A stretch of 64,000 bases of DNA from Amoebophrya sp. A120 (GCA_905178155.1 CAJINV010000003.1:1545557-1609556); one strand, 5' to 3'. Counted from the first letter of the stretch, positions 18,201 to 28,896 are shown. Notes: a model not told the origin generated them from the sequence alone. Made by a program: numbers and translations.

Positions 18201-21013
18201 TGTATGAGAGTAGTGTGAACATTCTGAAGGTGGATAAACGACATCTGGAAGTAATAACGCAGTGGGCTACAAAGGCGAACGAGGCCTTTTTCTTATCTAC
18301 CGCTGCGTTTGACGCTCATCGCGAGAGCTCACAGGAGGAGCGAGTAGCTCGGCTGAAAAAGAATGGCAAAGGCCTGGAACCTGCTCTGTACAAAAAGATG
18401 GCGCGTTTGGTTGACTTTCTCCCAACGTGGGGCGAATGCCTGGCCCACCGGGACTGCGTGCTGCGGTTTTCGCGTGACCGCTTCCTCGATAAAAAAACAC
18501 CAAGTGCCTCATCATCCACAACGTCAACACAGCCCGGTGCGGCAGGATCAGGATCACCAAAAACGAACTGGTTTGCGGGAATCGAAGACGATTTTGCGGA
18601 ATCAGTATTGCATGCAAGCAGACTCTTAGCCGAAACAAACCCCATTCTGGAGGCGATACAGCTGGCGGTGTCCGCTCACCCGAACAGAGAATACGAAAAG
18701 TCCCTGCCCATGTATAGTTTCGACCGAACCGGTCGCTGGGCGGGCGCGGATGCGCAAACCGAGGAATTTCTTCGGAATGTTGACTTGAAAAACAAGCTGG
18801 GTCCTTATTTCGTGGACGACAAGATAGTAAACAAAGATGGAGATAAAACGATGACGCCTGCTGCTGGAGCTGACCCTGTAGTTGACGCTCAACCTAAAAA
18901 GCAAGCGAGAATGTTTCGTACCGGGGCGCATGTGCTAGACCACCTGCGCAAGGAAGAGAATCTGGGCGCATTCAAGGTAGCCTTGACACCTGACGCAACA
19001 AGCAAAGTTACCATTCTTCCTGGGGAGTTCCGCGCGCAACCTTGGGATACTCGTGGGGTTCCGCCCGTGGTGCGTGTCACGCTAGGGAAATCGATCCATA
19101 TGCAAGTCGGAATGCTTGACCTTCGCGAATTATTGAACTTGGAGATAGTTGAGGACCACAACAAGAAGAACAGCGAGCAGATGATAAAAAACGCGAGCGA
19201 AGGTGGCAAGAAAGATAAGGAAGAGCAGCTCAAGCCCGGAGCGTCGCAAGTCGCAATCATCGGCCTCAGTAAGAGCCACAGATCCTACGCGAAGTGTTGC
19301 GTGCTTGTGCACATGTTGCGCGACCCAGCCGTGCCGGTACTTGCCATTCTCGAGGTTTGGTATTCCTCGGTGTGGGCGCCCGCCACGCTGACAGCTTTTC
19401 GAAACGCCTGCAAGCAGCTCGTGGAAGACCCGGGCACGTTCGGGATGACGGCCTCCTGTAAGGCAGCTCTGAGTGACTTCCTGCCATTTTGGCTCAACCA
19501 GGAACCGCTCCCGCTCGCGGAAGCGTACCGGAGTTGGATGCGAAACCACGGGGAACTGCCGGACGAAAGACCGGCGGACGACGGTCATGGCCAGCCTTTG
19601 AAATGGACGTGCTTCCAGGCGTGTTGCAACCTGCGGGAGCCGCACGACAGCGAGGCCCTAGTGGATTACTGCTTCACCGGAAACCTAATACTGCAGCCGC
19701 CTCCGTGTTCTAGTACTTCGTCCCAGATATTAAACGAGGGTGACAGCACCAGCACACTCCCAGAGTACCAGCCCGATGAAGAAATCAAAAGTTTGCATCG
19801 CGGTGGGAACAACAACAACAAAAAGTCCAAAAAGCGGGGCGGATGCAAAGAAAAGGAAAGAGAAATGGAGGACAAAGTGGAGGCGTTCTTGAACGAGCGC
19901 GGGGACGAAAAGAACAATCCCCGGTTCAACAACAAGTCTTTTGTGGGCAACGTCACCATCTGGAACACTCCGGAGGCCGACATTCAGCTGCTGCAGAATA
20001 GGCTCCACGCGTTGGCAGCGATGTCGATGGCGGAGTATCTGGAAGAAAGGAAGGTCCGATACAGTCTGGCTGAGCAGAAGGAAATTTTCGGGTTCCAGTT
20101 CGAACCAAAGACCATCGTCGACTTGTTCATCAGTCGCACGGCGAGAAAGCTTTGGAATTTTCGCAAGCTTTTGCGTGCGGACAAGATCCTCTTTAGTTTC
20201 ATGCAAATGCCTCCGCTGTCCCAGCCGAAGAGCCAACGGAATTTCTACGAAGCGATCGGGGAAGTGAAGCCCACCAGCATTTCGTGGAACGACGAAATTG
20301 ACCGCTTTACCTGTGAAGATTTCCACGAGATCGCCAGACGTTGCTGCGCCGCAGACAAGCTGCCGCCGGGACATTCTTCCGTGACGAAGCACTACGGCTA
20401 CTCGTTTCGCTGGGTGTACGAGACGCTGGGAACGCAGCTTACAGATTTTGGTCATCCCGACGGGGGCGCAGAGAACGATGAGGGAAGTTGGCGGGTGCAA
20501 GCCATTCTCGACGAGCTCCTGGGGCGCGAGGGGACGGAAACACGTCAAAAAATGGAACAGGGCTACAGCCAGGAACTCGAAGAATGGGTTTCCTTGCCCG
20601 TCCGCGCACCACTCTTGCCGCTGAGCGGGCATTTTTTGCAAAGTTTCGCTTGCCACACGTGGGTCAAGCATTTTGGCGACAAGGCGGAAGCGGGTACGGC
20701 CGAGGAGGGTGAAAAAGCCGTGGTGAAAGGAGAAGGTCATGATGAAGCGAAAAGCGCGGGAGATGAAACCCGACAAGAGATTCAGTGCGACCCGAACGTG
20801 ACTCCAGGATCTTCCGCAGAAGCAGTTTCAGCTCCTGCAGCGTCTGTACAGCAGGTGGAACGGAAACCACACAGATTGTTCAGGTGCGACGCTAAAACGG
20901 ATGGTATGCGACTTTTCTCGTTTCTTGAAGAACGTAACACTCAGCAGCTGCCGCTGGAATGGACCTATGCGAAGTTGGATTCACATGCGGTCGAAAGCGC
21001 TCAGAGTCTGTAG
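15221..21013 (+). CDS. 1,930-aa TPR-containing protein, possible DUF4470-like region
   Basis: Single exon from ATG 15221 (MTKVELEGHF) to TAG. TPR-like helical pairs occur at about residues 305-380 (LALTCYHRALESVKLRREYANLLTNYG, YPDAIRACLQAAF) and 545-600 (KGRSHFRRQEFAEAMPLFQRAL). The middle is charged and variable. The C-terminal third is more conserved-looking. It has RVTLGKSIHMQVGMLDLREL, then LEVWYSSVWAPATLTAFRNAC, then SISWNDEIDRFTCEDFHEIARRC followed by HYGYSFRWVYETLG. These resemble elements of DUF4470/MYND-associated proteins, but that match is from memory and weak. TPRs suggest a scaffold role; nothing indicates a catalytic activity. No intron is needed along 5.8 kb, in contrast with the conserved genes nearby. 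Confidence 0.8.
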   Translation: MTKVELEGHFHRVEVPNAVGKNASAPAEFATRSSSSSAAAADFPPVSIRDLVILEAGTIGEQRQQLKADGRPRPESQAIIHCQLYGRIVEIAASKKHVSFVFEDLCGDTIAVNISSPPAGARKTEDGPAGSASAGPHAREEQGYFESTKTKNKKERQYNSASAKFLAAGRGLRILKPKIVDLRDVTCTARQALQTLSARDTSYFCAKTTSNGSSLTPTSSSSRATTTSCVVGCVDFTPVLEVDDPDGTVFAWNFPDTHEEWLQLALHFSKTGDVEAEKFLDDGEDHAQEINTRQDHNSRRAICFSQTQNLRHLQLALTCYHRALESVKLRREYANLLTNYGLCRYKLNHYPDAIRACLQAAFLNSGDYRPWRILADALRALNAPVPDAIVYAIGDELVRTVVAVRKQHESLGGTVLNSALSNSFLRRDEITDSTDEVCSTGRQCSDTDHVRVRKQLFKMQDETARKKWDGNTNTLEFYKTFAHDVTEEGRKAIGALGYAAVVLLSGVMCFKPDEHDSSTAGAKMKDGPKNYDRFLGPPASTSEEVDEHLHTKTVEKGRSHFRRQEFAEAMPLFQRALFGTQYYEQTRRQCAEALSAESCLLQQLVQQKRAKNSKSSRSLVQTSARNLTPEDEQKSSQLRELESRDESWEQDCGVLDGTAVRLARLGVLESCVATLLDPNCGRGAAFLLQHACFKALWQRESRDLQLLPEAEERPCREREAPSASWERLFAKMFKKDVEGDLPGQKIALRAGHENNGAMEIASTKHEASSPCGQLVNYFVRQFGSERNGQAESESSTASKVDFHDEQGSSEAVLTQETRENVLAHLDSLRPAGSSTSEKHEGRVQLCGAPFDLTTLKTLCNIATPASTQLAESDGGTSRQQLALKVGEDGRRPDAAEDDVVEDSLKLELEKKASSFAVDVQGAQVEQQAEEVATPSTISVGTPSTADETKTDVQEEDQPSARLPTPQRPGRRAEKRQRLLEKQEREKVAAARKQLYESSVNILKVDKRHLEVITQWATKANEAFFLSTAAFDAHRESSQEERVARLKKNGKGLEPALYKKMARLVDFLPTWGECLAHRDCVLRFSRDRFLDKKTPSASSSTTSTQPGAAGSGSPKTNWFAGIEDDFAESVLHASRLLAETNPILEAIQLAVSAHPNREYEKSLPMYSFDRTGRWAGADAQTEEFLRNVDLKNKLGPYFVDDKIVNKDGDKTMTPAAGADPVVDAQPKKQARMFRTGAHVLDHLRKEENLGAFKVALTPDATSKVTILPGEFRAQPWDTRGVPPVVRVTLGKSIHMQVGMLDLRELLNLEIVEDHNKKNSEQMIKNASEGGKKDKEEQLKPGASQVAIIGLSKSHRSYAKCCVLVHMLRDPAVPVLAILEVWYSSVWAPATLTAFRNACKQLVEDPGTFGMTASCKAALSDFLPFWLNQEPLPLAEAYRSWMRNHGELPDERPADDGHGQPLKWTCFQACCNLREPHDSEALVDYCFTGNLILQPPPCSSTSSQILNEGDSTSTLPEYQPDEEIKSLHRGGNNNNKKSKKRGGCKEKEREMEDKVEAFLNERGDEKNNPRFNNKSFVGNVTIWNTPEADIQLLQNRLHALAAMSMAEYLEERKVRYSLAEQKEIFGFQFEPKTIVDLFISRTARKLWNFRKLLRADKILFSFMQMPPLSQPKSQRNFYEAIGEVKPTSISWNDEIDRFTCEDFHEIARRCCAADKLPPGHSSVTKHYGYSFRWVYETLGTQLTDFGHPDGGAENDEGSWRVQAILDELLGREGTETRQKMEQGYSQELEEWVSLPVRAPLLPLSGHFLQSFACHTWVKHFGDKAEAGTAEEGEKAVVKGEGHDEAKSAGDETRQEIQCDPNVTPGSSAEAVSAPAASVQQVERKPHRLFRCDAKTDGMRLFSFLEERNTQQLPLEWTYAKLDSHAVESAQSL

Positions 21014-22170
21014 CGTTGTCAGCAAACGGACCAAAAACAAAATTCTTCGAAACGAAAAGCAAGAACCCAAGCGAAAATTTAACTGCTCGTGCTGTCTGGC
21101 TAGTGTAATGCTACTGCCTTCGGATCGTCTAATCTCTGCCTGGAAGACATCTCGTGTGAAAGCACATGACGATTCTTAGTGTACATCCATTTCTGGGGTC
21201 ACTGGTGAATCTCGCTTTGAATAAAGTAAAAGTATGTTGTTGAGACGTGGCAACCGTTTCTGACGGCTGATAAAAATTATCGGTGGTGCGAGGACTGCGA
21301 GCCAAACGCGTAATATGGGAAGACGGTCGGTTTCTGTGAACTTAGTTCCATCTTTAGGTTTCGTTTGCCCATGACTGTAGCACGAAATAACTCTAAATCC
21401 TTTCACTATCGCAAATAAAGCCTGTTCCTCGACAAAAATAAGTCGAAAAGTCCACATCCTTCGGTGCAAACGCACTTCCTTGGGCAAAATATTCACCAAG
21501 GTAAATTCTGACCAGATAAATGAAACAGGCAAGGATCATGATCATCAAGAAGTAGGTCTAGCTCAGCAGGATCCAAAATCGCGTAATTTTATCGAGAGCA
21601 GACAGAAAAATTATGGAAACTACGCCACAGTCGGTCATCAATCGAGGAAGGAAATGGTTGATAAGTATTCTGGTTTTGCACGACTGAACTACGAGCCCAA
21701 ATGCAACTGTATGCAAGACACATCGATTTCGATCCCCATCAGCATTTCTGCGTGTGATGTTTCTCATGGCGCCGTCCTCTATCCGGTTCAACCAGGTAAA
21801 CAGCAGAAACAGGATCCAATTCAGTCATCAAGCCCCACCTTAACGATCCCTCATTCTCTTACTTACAACTTTTTGGGAAGTTGTGTCAAAGGAGAAGATT
21901 GCAACAACTATACCATAGGGAAGTGCATCTGCATATGCATATAAGAATTCATGCGTGATAAAAAGTACAAGTAGAGGAACCTCGACGTTTATTTGCATCG
22001 TACAGGAAATTCCAATTCTACTTGCTTGGTGTGCAACAACGGATTAAATCATACATACACATACTATCCATTCAATTCATCTACATACAGACTTAAGTTG
22101 TACTTCATCAGCAGGGTTGGAAGCTTTACAGCTAGGTTTCCGATTTTTTATTCAATCCGAAACGACAAAA
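21014..22170. other. Intergenic region
   Basis: A 154-codon frame at 21480-21944 has no ATG near its start (the first in-frame ATG is at ~21651) and no recognisable features. Short A/T-rich patches surround it. No supported gene. Confidence 0.5.
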
Positions 22171-24477
22171 ATGGTCGGACGTATCCAGTGCTGCAATGTG
22201 GTTGTTTTTGCCACACTGTTGGGTCACGCGAGGAGCATGGTCGAGCACCCGAACAAGACCACCCCCGACGTGAGTCCCAGCACCGCCCGAGGCGCTTTCG
22301 GTGATAGCAACAACTTGCAAACAATCACGGAGTTTTTGAAGAGATATGACCCGGAAAATGCACAAGAAATCCTGACGCAGTCCTTTGTGGGCGCCATGAG
22401 CCCCATGCCGATGCCACGTGGTGGTGAAGCGAGTGAAACTCGTGTTCTACGAGACGCTCTCGTTGGGGACCACTATCCGGTTTCTGAGGTGGGTCTTGGT
22501 GATCTTGATTCTATGCGCGCTCAGACGATCGCGGAACCGGCCGCGGAACTGGAAAAGACCGACCAGCGCCCAATCGCGCGAGCCGACAGCGCGTCCTCAT
22601 GCACAGCAGCACCCCGGCTGCCGTGGCTGCCGCCCCGGAGCGAAAGCAGCAAGCGTTTGCGTTGGGAACCGCCGTCGTCAACCGGGAGCCTTTTGTACGG
22701 CAGCCCGGTCGAGGGAGTGGCAAACCAAGCTCGTGCCGAGCAGCAGTCTGCACGCCAGAGACTTGATTTTGATGCCGACGAACCTGAAACGACGTCGTCT
22801 TCTCCCGACGGACGACAGGTCCCCAACCGGCGTCTCGCGTGGGCCGCACCTGGAGCCCTCCAGCAGCGTGCGCAGCCGCCGGCGGCACAGCCGACGCTGC
22901 AGCAGCTACGCCGAGAGCGTGAAAGCCGAAGAAGCACAAGTACGCCAGCAGGGGGAGCACATGCACAACAGCCCTCTGCGACTGGAGCTGCTCCAGCAGT
23001 CCAGAGGCCACAGATTCCGCCGACCTTTCAAGCTGGCTACGGAAGTAATCCTTTTCAGACCACACAGACTCTCGGCAGTTTTCCGCTACCGCAGCAGTCG
23101 CAGCCGGCCCCCGCCGTGTACGAGCAGCGCTACAGGACCCCAGAACAGCTCGACGAAGAACTGGCGCGGGAGCCCCCGGTACCAGCACCCATGCCGACGC
23201 CAGACACGACAACCAGCGATGATCAGGAGCAGGAGTCCACGTCCCGTTCGAACTACGGTGCAGGCAGTGCTTCCCATCGTGGACGTCATGGCTACAGCCA
23301 TTCCCCGCAGCGCCGTGAGTTTCAACTTCGCCGTCAAGGGAGCCGCTCTGGTCGACGTGAACCCTCTGGCAATTATCCGGACACGACAAGTGCGGGTAAT
23401 GATCCTAGTACTTCTTCTGCCCAGGAGGAGACAACCACTAATCCTACCGGACCCACCGTCCCAGCTATTAACTTGTATTCCACGCCAGAACCGCAGCAGC
23501 GCCGTATTGCGGATGACACGCCCATCCGCCAGATCGATCTGACGACAACGCCGAGCGGTGCCGGGGCCACTTCCACCTCCGCGCGCACGACCCCTCATGA
23601 GACCGCAACCGCAAGTTCGTCCTCCCGGGAAAGACGCTCGCAGCCTTCGTCAAGTAGTCGGCCGAGATCGGGCAGTCGCGAGGCCGCCTATGGTTTGTAC
23701 GGCGGAAGTTCTTCCTCTAGGCGAGGACACCGCAATGAGCGTTCCGCAGCAGCAGGAGCGGCGCCCGAGACTGGTGCAGAACCGGGTCAACATCTTCCCG
23801 GAGGTGCTGCCGCTCCGCAGCGACCCGAGCATGAGGATCGTCGACCGGTGAGTTCCACATCCCGTGAACACCGCCGTCGGCGATCGGGCCCCTCAACGTG
23901 GCGTAACAGAAGTTCAGGAAATCCCAGCGCCGGGCCAGTGTCGTCCGCGATCAACTCTGTGCTCGGTGGCGGCCTTGGCCTCGCCGGTCCCAGTCTTCCG
24001 GCATCCCGTTACCCGGCGCATCCCGGTCCACAGAGCGATGAACGCGCGATGCGACGCGTGGCCAGTCAGCCACGATTGCTGCAGCCGGCGGGCCCCGTGT
24101 CCTCCGCTCCGGCGCGCCGACGCAACGATTCCAGTCGAGTCCGCGCCTTGCTCTTCATGAACCCGGAACCCATCAATCTCCGAGCCGGAGGTCCTGGAGT
24201 TGTGGATCAAGGTGGACCTGCAGCGGGTGCTGGTGCGAGTGGTAGTGGAGCGGCTGCTCCGGCTCCGGGAGGTGGAGCTCGGGTCTTTGTGGCTGAGCCC
24301 GAGGCAGAGCCCGAGGCAGCTGCACGTGGGCGTTTGGATTTTCATCAGCCGTTGCTTCCTGACTATCCGGCAGGGTCCGCGTTGCCGGAACGACGTGCTC
24401 GCAGCAGCGGAGCCACCATCACCCGCGGCGATCGAGGACAGCGGAACGGTAGAATGGTGCCTCAGCCCTTTTACTGA
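22171..24477 (+). CDS. Secreted, intrinsically disordered Pro/Ser/Arg/Gln-rich protein
   Basis: 768 aa from ATG 22171. The first ~20 residues (MVGRIQCCNVVVFATLLGHA) look like a signal peptide. Nearly all the rest is low complexity: Gln/Pro-rich (QQRAQPPAAQPTLQQLRRER), Thr/Ser-rich (TTTPSGAGATSTSARTTPHE), Arg/Ser-rich (SSSSRPRSGSRE) and Gly/Ala-rich near the end. It has no globular domain I recognise. Such proteins in parasites can be secreted or surface factors, but that is only inference. Antisense open frames are a by-product of composition. Single exon, no introner. Confidence 0.7.
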   Translation: MVGRIQCCNVVVFATLLGHARSMVEHPNKTTPDVSPSTARGAFGDSNNLQTITEFLKRYDPENAQEILTQSFVGAMSPMPMPRGGEASETRVLRDALVGDHYPVSEVGLGDLDSMRAQTIAEPAAELEKTDQRPIARADSASSCTAAPRLPWLPPRSESSKRLRWEPPSSTGSLLYGSPVEGVANQARAEQQSARQRLDFDADEPETTSSSPDGRQVPNRRLAWAAPGALQQRAQPPAAQPTLQQLRRERESRRSTSTPAGGAHAQQPSATGAAPAVQRPQIPPTFQAGYGSNPFQTTQTLGSFPLPQQSQPAPAVYEQRYRTPEQLDEELAREPPVPAPMPTPDTTTSDDQEQESTSRSNYGAGSASHRGRHGYSHSPQRREFQLRRQGSRSGRREPSGNYPDTTSAGNDPSTSSAQEETTTNPTGPTVPAINLYSTPEPQQRRIADDTPIRQIDLTTTPSGAGATSTSARTTPHETATASSSSRERRSQPSSSSRPRSGSREAAYGLYGGSSSSRRGHRNERSAAAGAAPETGAEPGQHLPGGAAAPQRPEHEDRRPVSSTSREHRRRRSGPSTWRNRSSGNPSAGPVSSAINSVLGGGLGLAGPSLPASRYPAHPGPQSDERAMRRVASQPRLLQPAGPVSSAPARRRNDSSRVRALLFMNPEPINLRAGGPGVVDQGGPAAGAGASGSGAAAPAPGGGARVFVAEPEAEPEAAARGRLDFHQPLLPDYPAGSALPERRARSSGATITRGDRGQRNGRMVPQPFY

Positions 24478-25794
24478 GCCGTGGTACGAGAAAAGCGGCC
24501 GTTCTTCTCCTGCTTTACATCGGGAAGATAAAAAGGAAAACTAACGGCATACTATGAGGATTGACTACTTTATGGTTCTGATTTCAAGTTTTGGAAATGC
24601 GATTTTTTATTGATGTTTTTCCGTCTCCGAGGTATCGCTTGCATGAACATTGCTTTATTAGGCACTCGCTGTACTATCGGTTAAGTTTTTTGATGCTGAT
24701 TTATCGGGAGCGAGAAAAATTACAAAGCCTGCAGGAACCACCAAGCGAATCGAACTTCACAGCGCTTCATTCGCTACTGCAGCCTTCAGCACCTCCTGGG
24801 GCAAGAGGGTAATAAATTAAGTAAGTAAAAACATTCCTACGGGTTTGATGTGGACATAGGGTCCTTGTATTCTGAATTAAGTGAATTTGAACCTCAACGA
24901 CTACGTGCAAACTCAAGAACCTCTGAAGTGTTTGACACCACTGTCAAGAGGGGCGCCCTCTTTAGCGGCTAATTAATTTCAACGTAGCTAGAAAAATGAC
25001 TGAATTAAGATTTTTGTTCTGTACGATGAGTAATTCGATGTAGAAATGCAGCTTCACCCTTTACTCTTACTCATGCTACCAAATTAAGCACTGTATTGAA
25101 CCTAAGTGATTCCGCCATTTTTTTTATTCCTTTTCCATTCTAGAAAGCACCTGCACCTCCTTGGCGATTTACGCGAAACGGTCACGCATTGGTTGTCGTC
25201 CTAGACAGCTGCAACTCGTCGCCTACAGTATTGATGAAAGTAGCCGAGGGTCTGGGAAGAATAGAATCAACACGAATTTATTTTCATTTTTTTCAAGTAG
25301 ATTCCATATCCATCGTGCTAACGTAACATCATTGTGGTATTGAGTACAACGGGTGTCGTTTTAAGCCATAGCTACACGACATCCCATCGTCTTTTCGCAT
25401 CTGAAGCAACCACACGACATGCATTCATAGCACAAGGCAGCAGAATTCGCTCAAGTCCCATAGGCTCATTTTATTGCTTTCATATACTAGCGTAGGCTCA
25501 TGTCAACATCATAATTTTCTCTTTCTTGCGTGACAAGCATCGTGGCGTAAATCTAGAAAATAAGCAAAATACAGAACGTCTATTGACGCGGTGTCGGTCT
25601 GCGCAGGTAGCACGGCCGCGCATTGTACCTGAAAACGAACCTCCCTTTTGTTCGCTGTCTGTGATTCACTACGTTATCAGGTCGGGAGAGGAGCACGGCA
25701 AAAGTGTCCAGGATCTCGTGGTTTGATGTGTAGATTTTCGTATATTGTGGTTCGCTTTATTTCTTCTGTGTCTACCGATCGGTCGCAAATAAAG
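24478..25794. other. Intergenic region
   Basis: AT-richer than the genes, with no supported gene or repeat. The frame of the next gene is open from about 25648, and an alternative in-frame ATG lies at 25726. Confidence 0.5.
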
Positions 25795-27162
25795 ATGATG
25801 TTGCGTGGGCGAGGTGGTGATTTGTATGCCGCTGGTGCACGGCCCAAAGCTCAAAATTCATCGAACACGGACCGCAAAAATCAACTGCCAAGGTTCGGGA
25901 ACGAACTTGCGGGCACCACGGAACAGGACGCTAGAAAAGCGCAGCCAAAAATCCAATCTCAGACAACAACCACGAATTCCCCGGATTGGGTAGCAGCGCA
26001 ACGAGCCCAGGCGGAGGCCAACGAGCGGGAAATTGTGTTGCTCCGGCAGGCCATCCGCGACCTGGACGAGACGGACGAAAAATTGCGGGATGCGCAGATT
26101 GTGGCGCTGCAGCAGGAGGAAGACACCAGTTTGGTGCGGGACGAGGTGGTCCTGCTGCGCAAGCGGGAAGCGGAGCAGCAAGCCAAAATCGATGAATTTT
26201 CCATGGAGGTCCACCTAATGCGCCAAGAAATCGCCGCGCTGCAGCGCCAGAGTGCGGTTCTGCGCCGTCGTCGCCACTTCGACCTGTTGCGCCGGCGGAA
26301 GGAAACCTTCGTTTGCCCGGATGCACTGGTGTCCGAAACCGAGCTTCAGCTCCTGTTTGCGGATTACGCCTTTCGACTCGACCAGTCGGTTGCAGTAGAC
26401 TTTTACGAGCAGGACGAGACCACACCGGAAACAATTGCAGTGCGTGCAAAGGACCTTCCCGCACTGTGGAACGATCTGTACATCGCCAACGCGCCACTTG
26501 GATCACATGAGCAGGGGAACGAGCAGGGTACTATCGGTTCTGCACTCCGAGGAAGTGACGCGCACGCGACGACAAAATTGGCAAAAGATGTGTACGACAG
26601 GTTGATTGCACCACACTTTCGACACGCGAAGCACGTCCGCTGGACGGATTTTGTCGAGAGGTTTCCGAAAATTTGGGCCAAAGTGGCGCACCACATGCAG
26701 CAGAGCACCGGCAAAAAAGGGCTGCTGCACGACGACGAGGAAGACGAAGACAGCGACGAAGTGCACGACGAGAGCTACAGCTTCCAAACAGGTTTGGAAG
26801 ATACTGGGGCGAAAAATCAATCTCCAACGAAAAACGGGAAGCACCGCGCAGGCACGGCCGCATCGACGGCGATGAAGCGTGACCGAGCTTTCGGAGCAGC
26901 TGGAGCAAGCAAACGCTTTTTTTCGAATCGCGAACACCAGAGCAAGAGCAAAGTTCAGGACAACGTTCTTGACGTAGATCATGAAGAAGTGAATGACGAC
27001 GGTGCTGGTGCAGAATCCGGAAAAGAGGAGGACCTTGAGGAAGAAAATGAAGAAGAGGAAGAGCTCGAGGAGGAGCCGCTAGAGGAAGAAAATGAAGAGC
27101 AGGATGATGTGTATGACCCATACCACCCACCGGACGAAGATGGTTTCAGTTTGATGAAGTAG
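25795..27162 (+). CDS. Coiled-coil protein with acidic tail, function unknown
   Basis: 455 aa from ATG 25795 (MMLRGRGGDLY). An in-frame ATG at 25726 would add 23 residues. Residues ~75-165 form a strong coiled coil (EREIVLLRQAIRDLDETDEKLRD...EVVLLRKREAEQQAKIDEFSMEVHLMRQEIAALQRQ). A more globular middle follows (CPDALVSETELQLLFADYAF, KLAKDVYDRLIAPHFRHAKHVRWTDFVERFPKIW). The last ~130 residues are increasingly acidic (EEDLEEENEEEEELEEEPLEEE). The layout suggests a structural or adaptor protein. No family recognised. Single exon. Confidence 0.75.
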   Translation: MMLRGRGGDLYAAGARPKAQNSSNTDRKNQLPRFGNELAGTTEQDARKAQPKIQSQTTTTNSPDWVAAQRAQAEANEREIVLLRQAIRDLDETDEKLRDAQIVALQQEEDTSLVRDEVVLLRKREAEQQAKIDEFSMEVHLMRQEIAALQRQSAVLRRRRHFDLLRRRKETFVCPDALVSETELQLLFADYAFRLDQSVAVDFYEQDETTPETIAVRAKDLPALWNDLYIANAPLGSHEQGNEQGTIGSALRGSDAHATTKLAKDVYDRLIAPHFRHAKHVRWTDFVERFPKIWAKVAHHMQQSTGKKGLLHDDEEDEDSDEVHDESYSFQTGLEDTGAKNQSPTKNGKHRAGTAASTAMKRDRAFGAAGASKRFFSNREHQSKSKVQDNVLDVDHEEVNDDGAGAESGKEEDLEEENEEEEELEEEPLEEENEEQDDVYDPYHPPDEDGFSLMK

Positions 27163-28304
27163 TCGGGTTTTACTCAGTCGTGACGTGCAGATGGAGCCAC
27201 TTTCTCTCGTATCCATAGTTTGTGAGAGACATGATGAAGTATTGATTGTTCCTAGAACGTTGTCAGATTCTTGAGACACCGTGCAGCACCTATCAACCAT
27301 AATATGGTTTCGCAATCAGCGTTCGCGTGGTGATGTTGTACATGCACTTGCTGTTTTTTCGGTTTTTTTGCTTTTGTTTTCCCGTGTACGCGATTTGCGC
27401 ATCCTTCGCAACATTCTATTTCCATGCGGGGCCGATGCGTCGACGATCAGAGACTCTTTAAATCGATCTTCCTCCTGGATGAGGGAACAACATTACGATT
27501 ACAGCTGACTCGCCTGTGGTACTTCAACACTTGTGAAATCGACAGTGCAAGTCTGTGTCGTTTTTTCTGACAAGATGACAAACGAGAGGAGGAGAGATAA
27601 TTGGATTATTGCATATACGAAAAAGACCGGAATCAAATCCATGAAAACTACATAGCGTTGACAAAACATCTACGTCAGCAAGCAAGCTAATCCGGTTTCC
27701 TCTGGTGTGTGGAACTTCTTCTCGACTTTCGTATGCTCTCTACTTTAAGTCGTTGGAATCCCAGCTGCGCAACGCTAGTTCGTACCAGTGGTCATACTCG
27801 TCAAAACCTCAGGAGACTTCATCGCCTTTCGTTACTCATTCGTTTCTTCGAAGTCAAACACTCAACAAGTGCGGTTTGAGATGCCAGTTCCAGTTCCCCA
27901 CGTGGTTCATCTCCATCTCGTTCGTGATCGCTCGTAAAGGTCTTGGTCGAAATCGTTGTCAGCAAAGCAATTGTCGCCTCGTGACACTTTTCGCAATCCT
28001 TGACATTCGAAGTGGTTGCCTCGCATAGAATCGCTGCAGTTTTCCTTGGTTGTCTTGCTGAAAGCCAAGAGGCTCAGAGTTCTAGAAGTAAGTGTGGTTA
28101 TGGATAGGTGTGATTTTTTCGCTAGTTCCGAAAACCAAATTCGTTTTTTGTATCTTTAATTTTCTGCGTTCATTCCAGATTCAGATTGTCATTCTGAATG
28201 AGAATCTCACCACGCACTGCCTGTATTTGCCGAGTTCATTGCACTTTGTGTTCATCTTGTAGTGTGTTGGTGGTGTTTCATATGTCCTTCTAATCGCAAA
28301 CGCA
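27163..28304. other. Intergenic region
   Basis: No supported gene. A 107-codon frame at 27705-28028 is not convincing. I see no repeats or introner ends. Confidence 0.5.
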
Positions 28305-28616
28305 ATGAACGACGACCCTATCATCACGGACGCTCTCTCGTGTGAGCTATGTTTTGCAGAAATCTCGGCAGACGAAGGAGAGACGAGATTGACCTGCCAG
28401 TATGGACACTCGTTTCATGACGCGTGTGTCGTCGCGCACCTGAGACGTTTGCCGGCCTACCAGTTGCGGTGCGTGCATACCCTCCCTTGCCTGGTTCCAG
28501 GTCACTGTTTTAGCAAGGATGTGCGGAAGCAGTTCTGTCAGCGAGTTCGTGCCGACACTTGTGAACCTGTCTTGGATGCCGACGAAGTGGCTGTGGCGAA
28601 GCGGGTACTCCTTTAA
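28305..28616 (+). CDS. Small RING-like zinc-module protein
   Basis: 103 aa from ATG 28305. It contains CELC, then LTCQYGHSFHDACVV, then RCVHTLPC and HCF: a treble-clef/RING-like arrangement of Cys and His. The CxxC...HxxC core closely matches the five modules repeated in the next gene, 280 bases downstream on the same strand, so the two are probably paralogues or a split tandem array. Truncated RING-like domains often mediate ubiquitin transfer or protein binding, but the spacing is not a textbook RING and I do not assign E3 activity. Confidence 0.7.
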   Translation: MNDDPIITDALSCELCFAEISADEGETRLTCQYGHSFHDACVVAHLRRLPAYQLRCVHTLPCLVPGHCFSKDVRKQFCQRVRADTCEPVLDADEVAVAKRVLL

Positions 28617-28896
28617 TTGATGCTGCGTTGTTGTAGCTCTGATTAGTTTTTATTTTATGTGGAGGATGTCGTGATCGCTCATGTTCTGTAGCGCAGTAGC
28701 CTTACTACGAACGGAGCGGTACTGTGAAAGAATACTTACATCATCGCCGATTTTTTCTTTTTCGTGAATCACAATATGTGACCGAGATTGATAGGTCTAT
28801 ATCATGGTTGATTTTCTTTGTCCTGCTTCTTCTTGCAATTCATTGCTATTGCGGAATTCCTGCAACCAGTCTATAATCTACTGACAGTGCCTTCAC

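Noticed and set aside
19483-19497. 15-base match (gccattttggctcaa) to the dinoflagellate spliced-leader core
   Set aside because: It lies inside the 1,930-aa coding frame (LPFWLNQEP), lacks the following G and the rest of the leader, and has no Sm-site or donor context. Coincidence.
19730-20776. 348-codon minus-strand frame
   Set aside because: Antisense shadow of the long + strand gene, with no recognisable features.
22511-23389. 292-codon minus-strand frame
   Set aside because: Antisense to the disordered Pro/Ser/Arg-rich protein; it stays open because of base composition.
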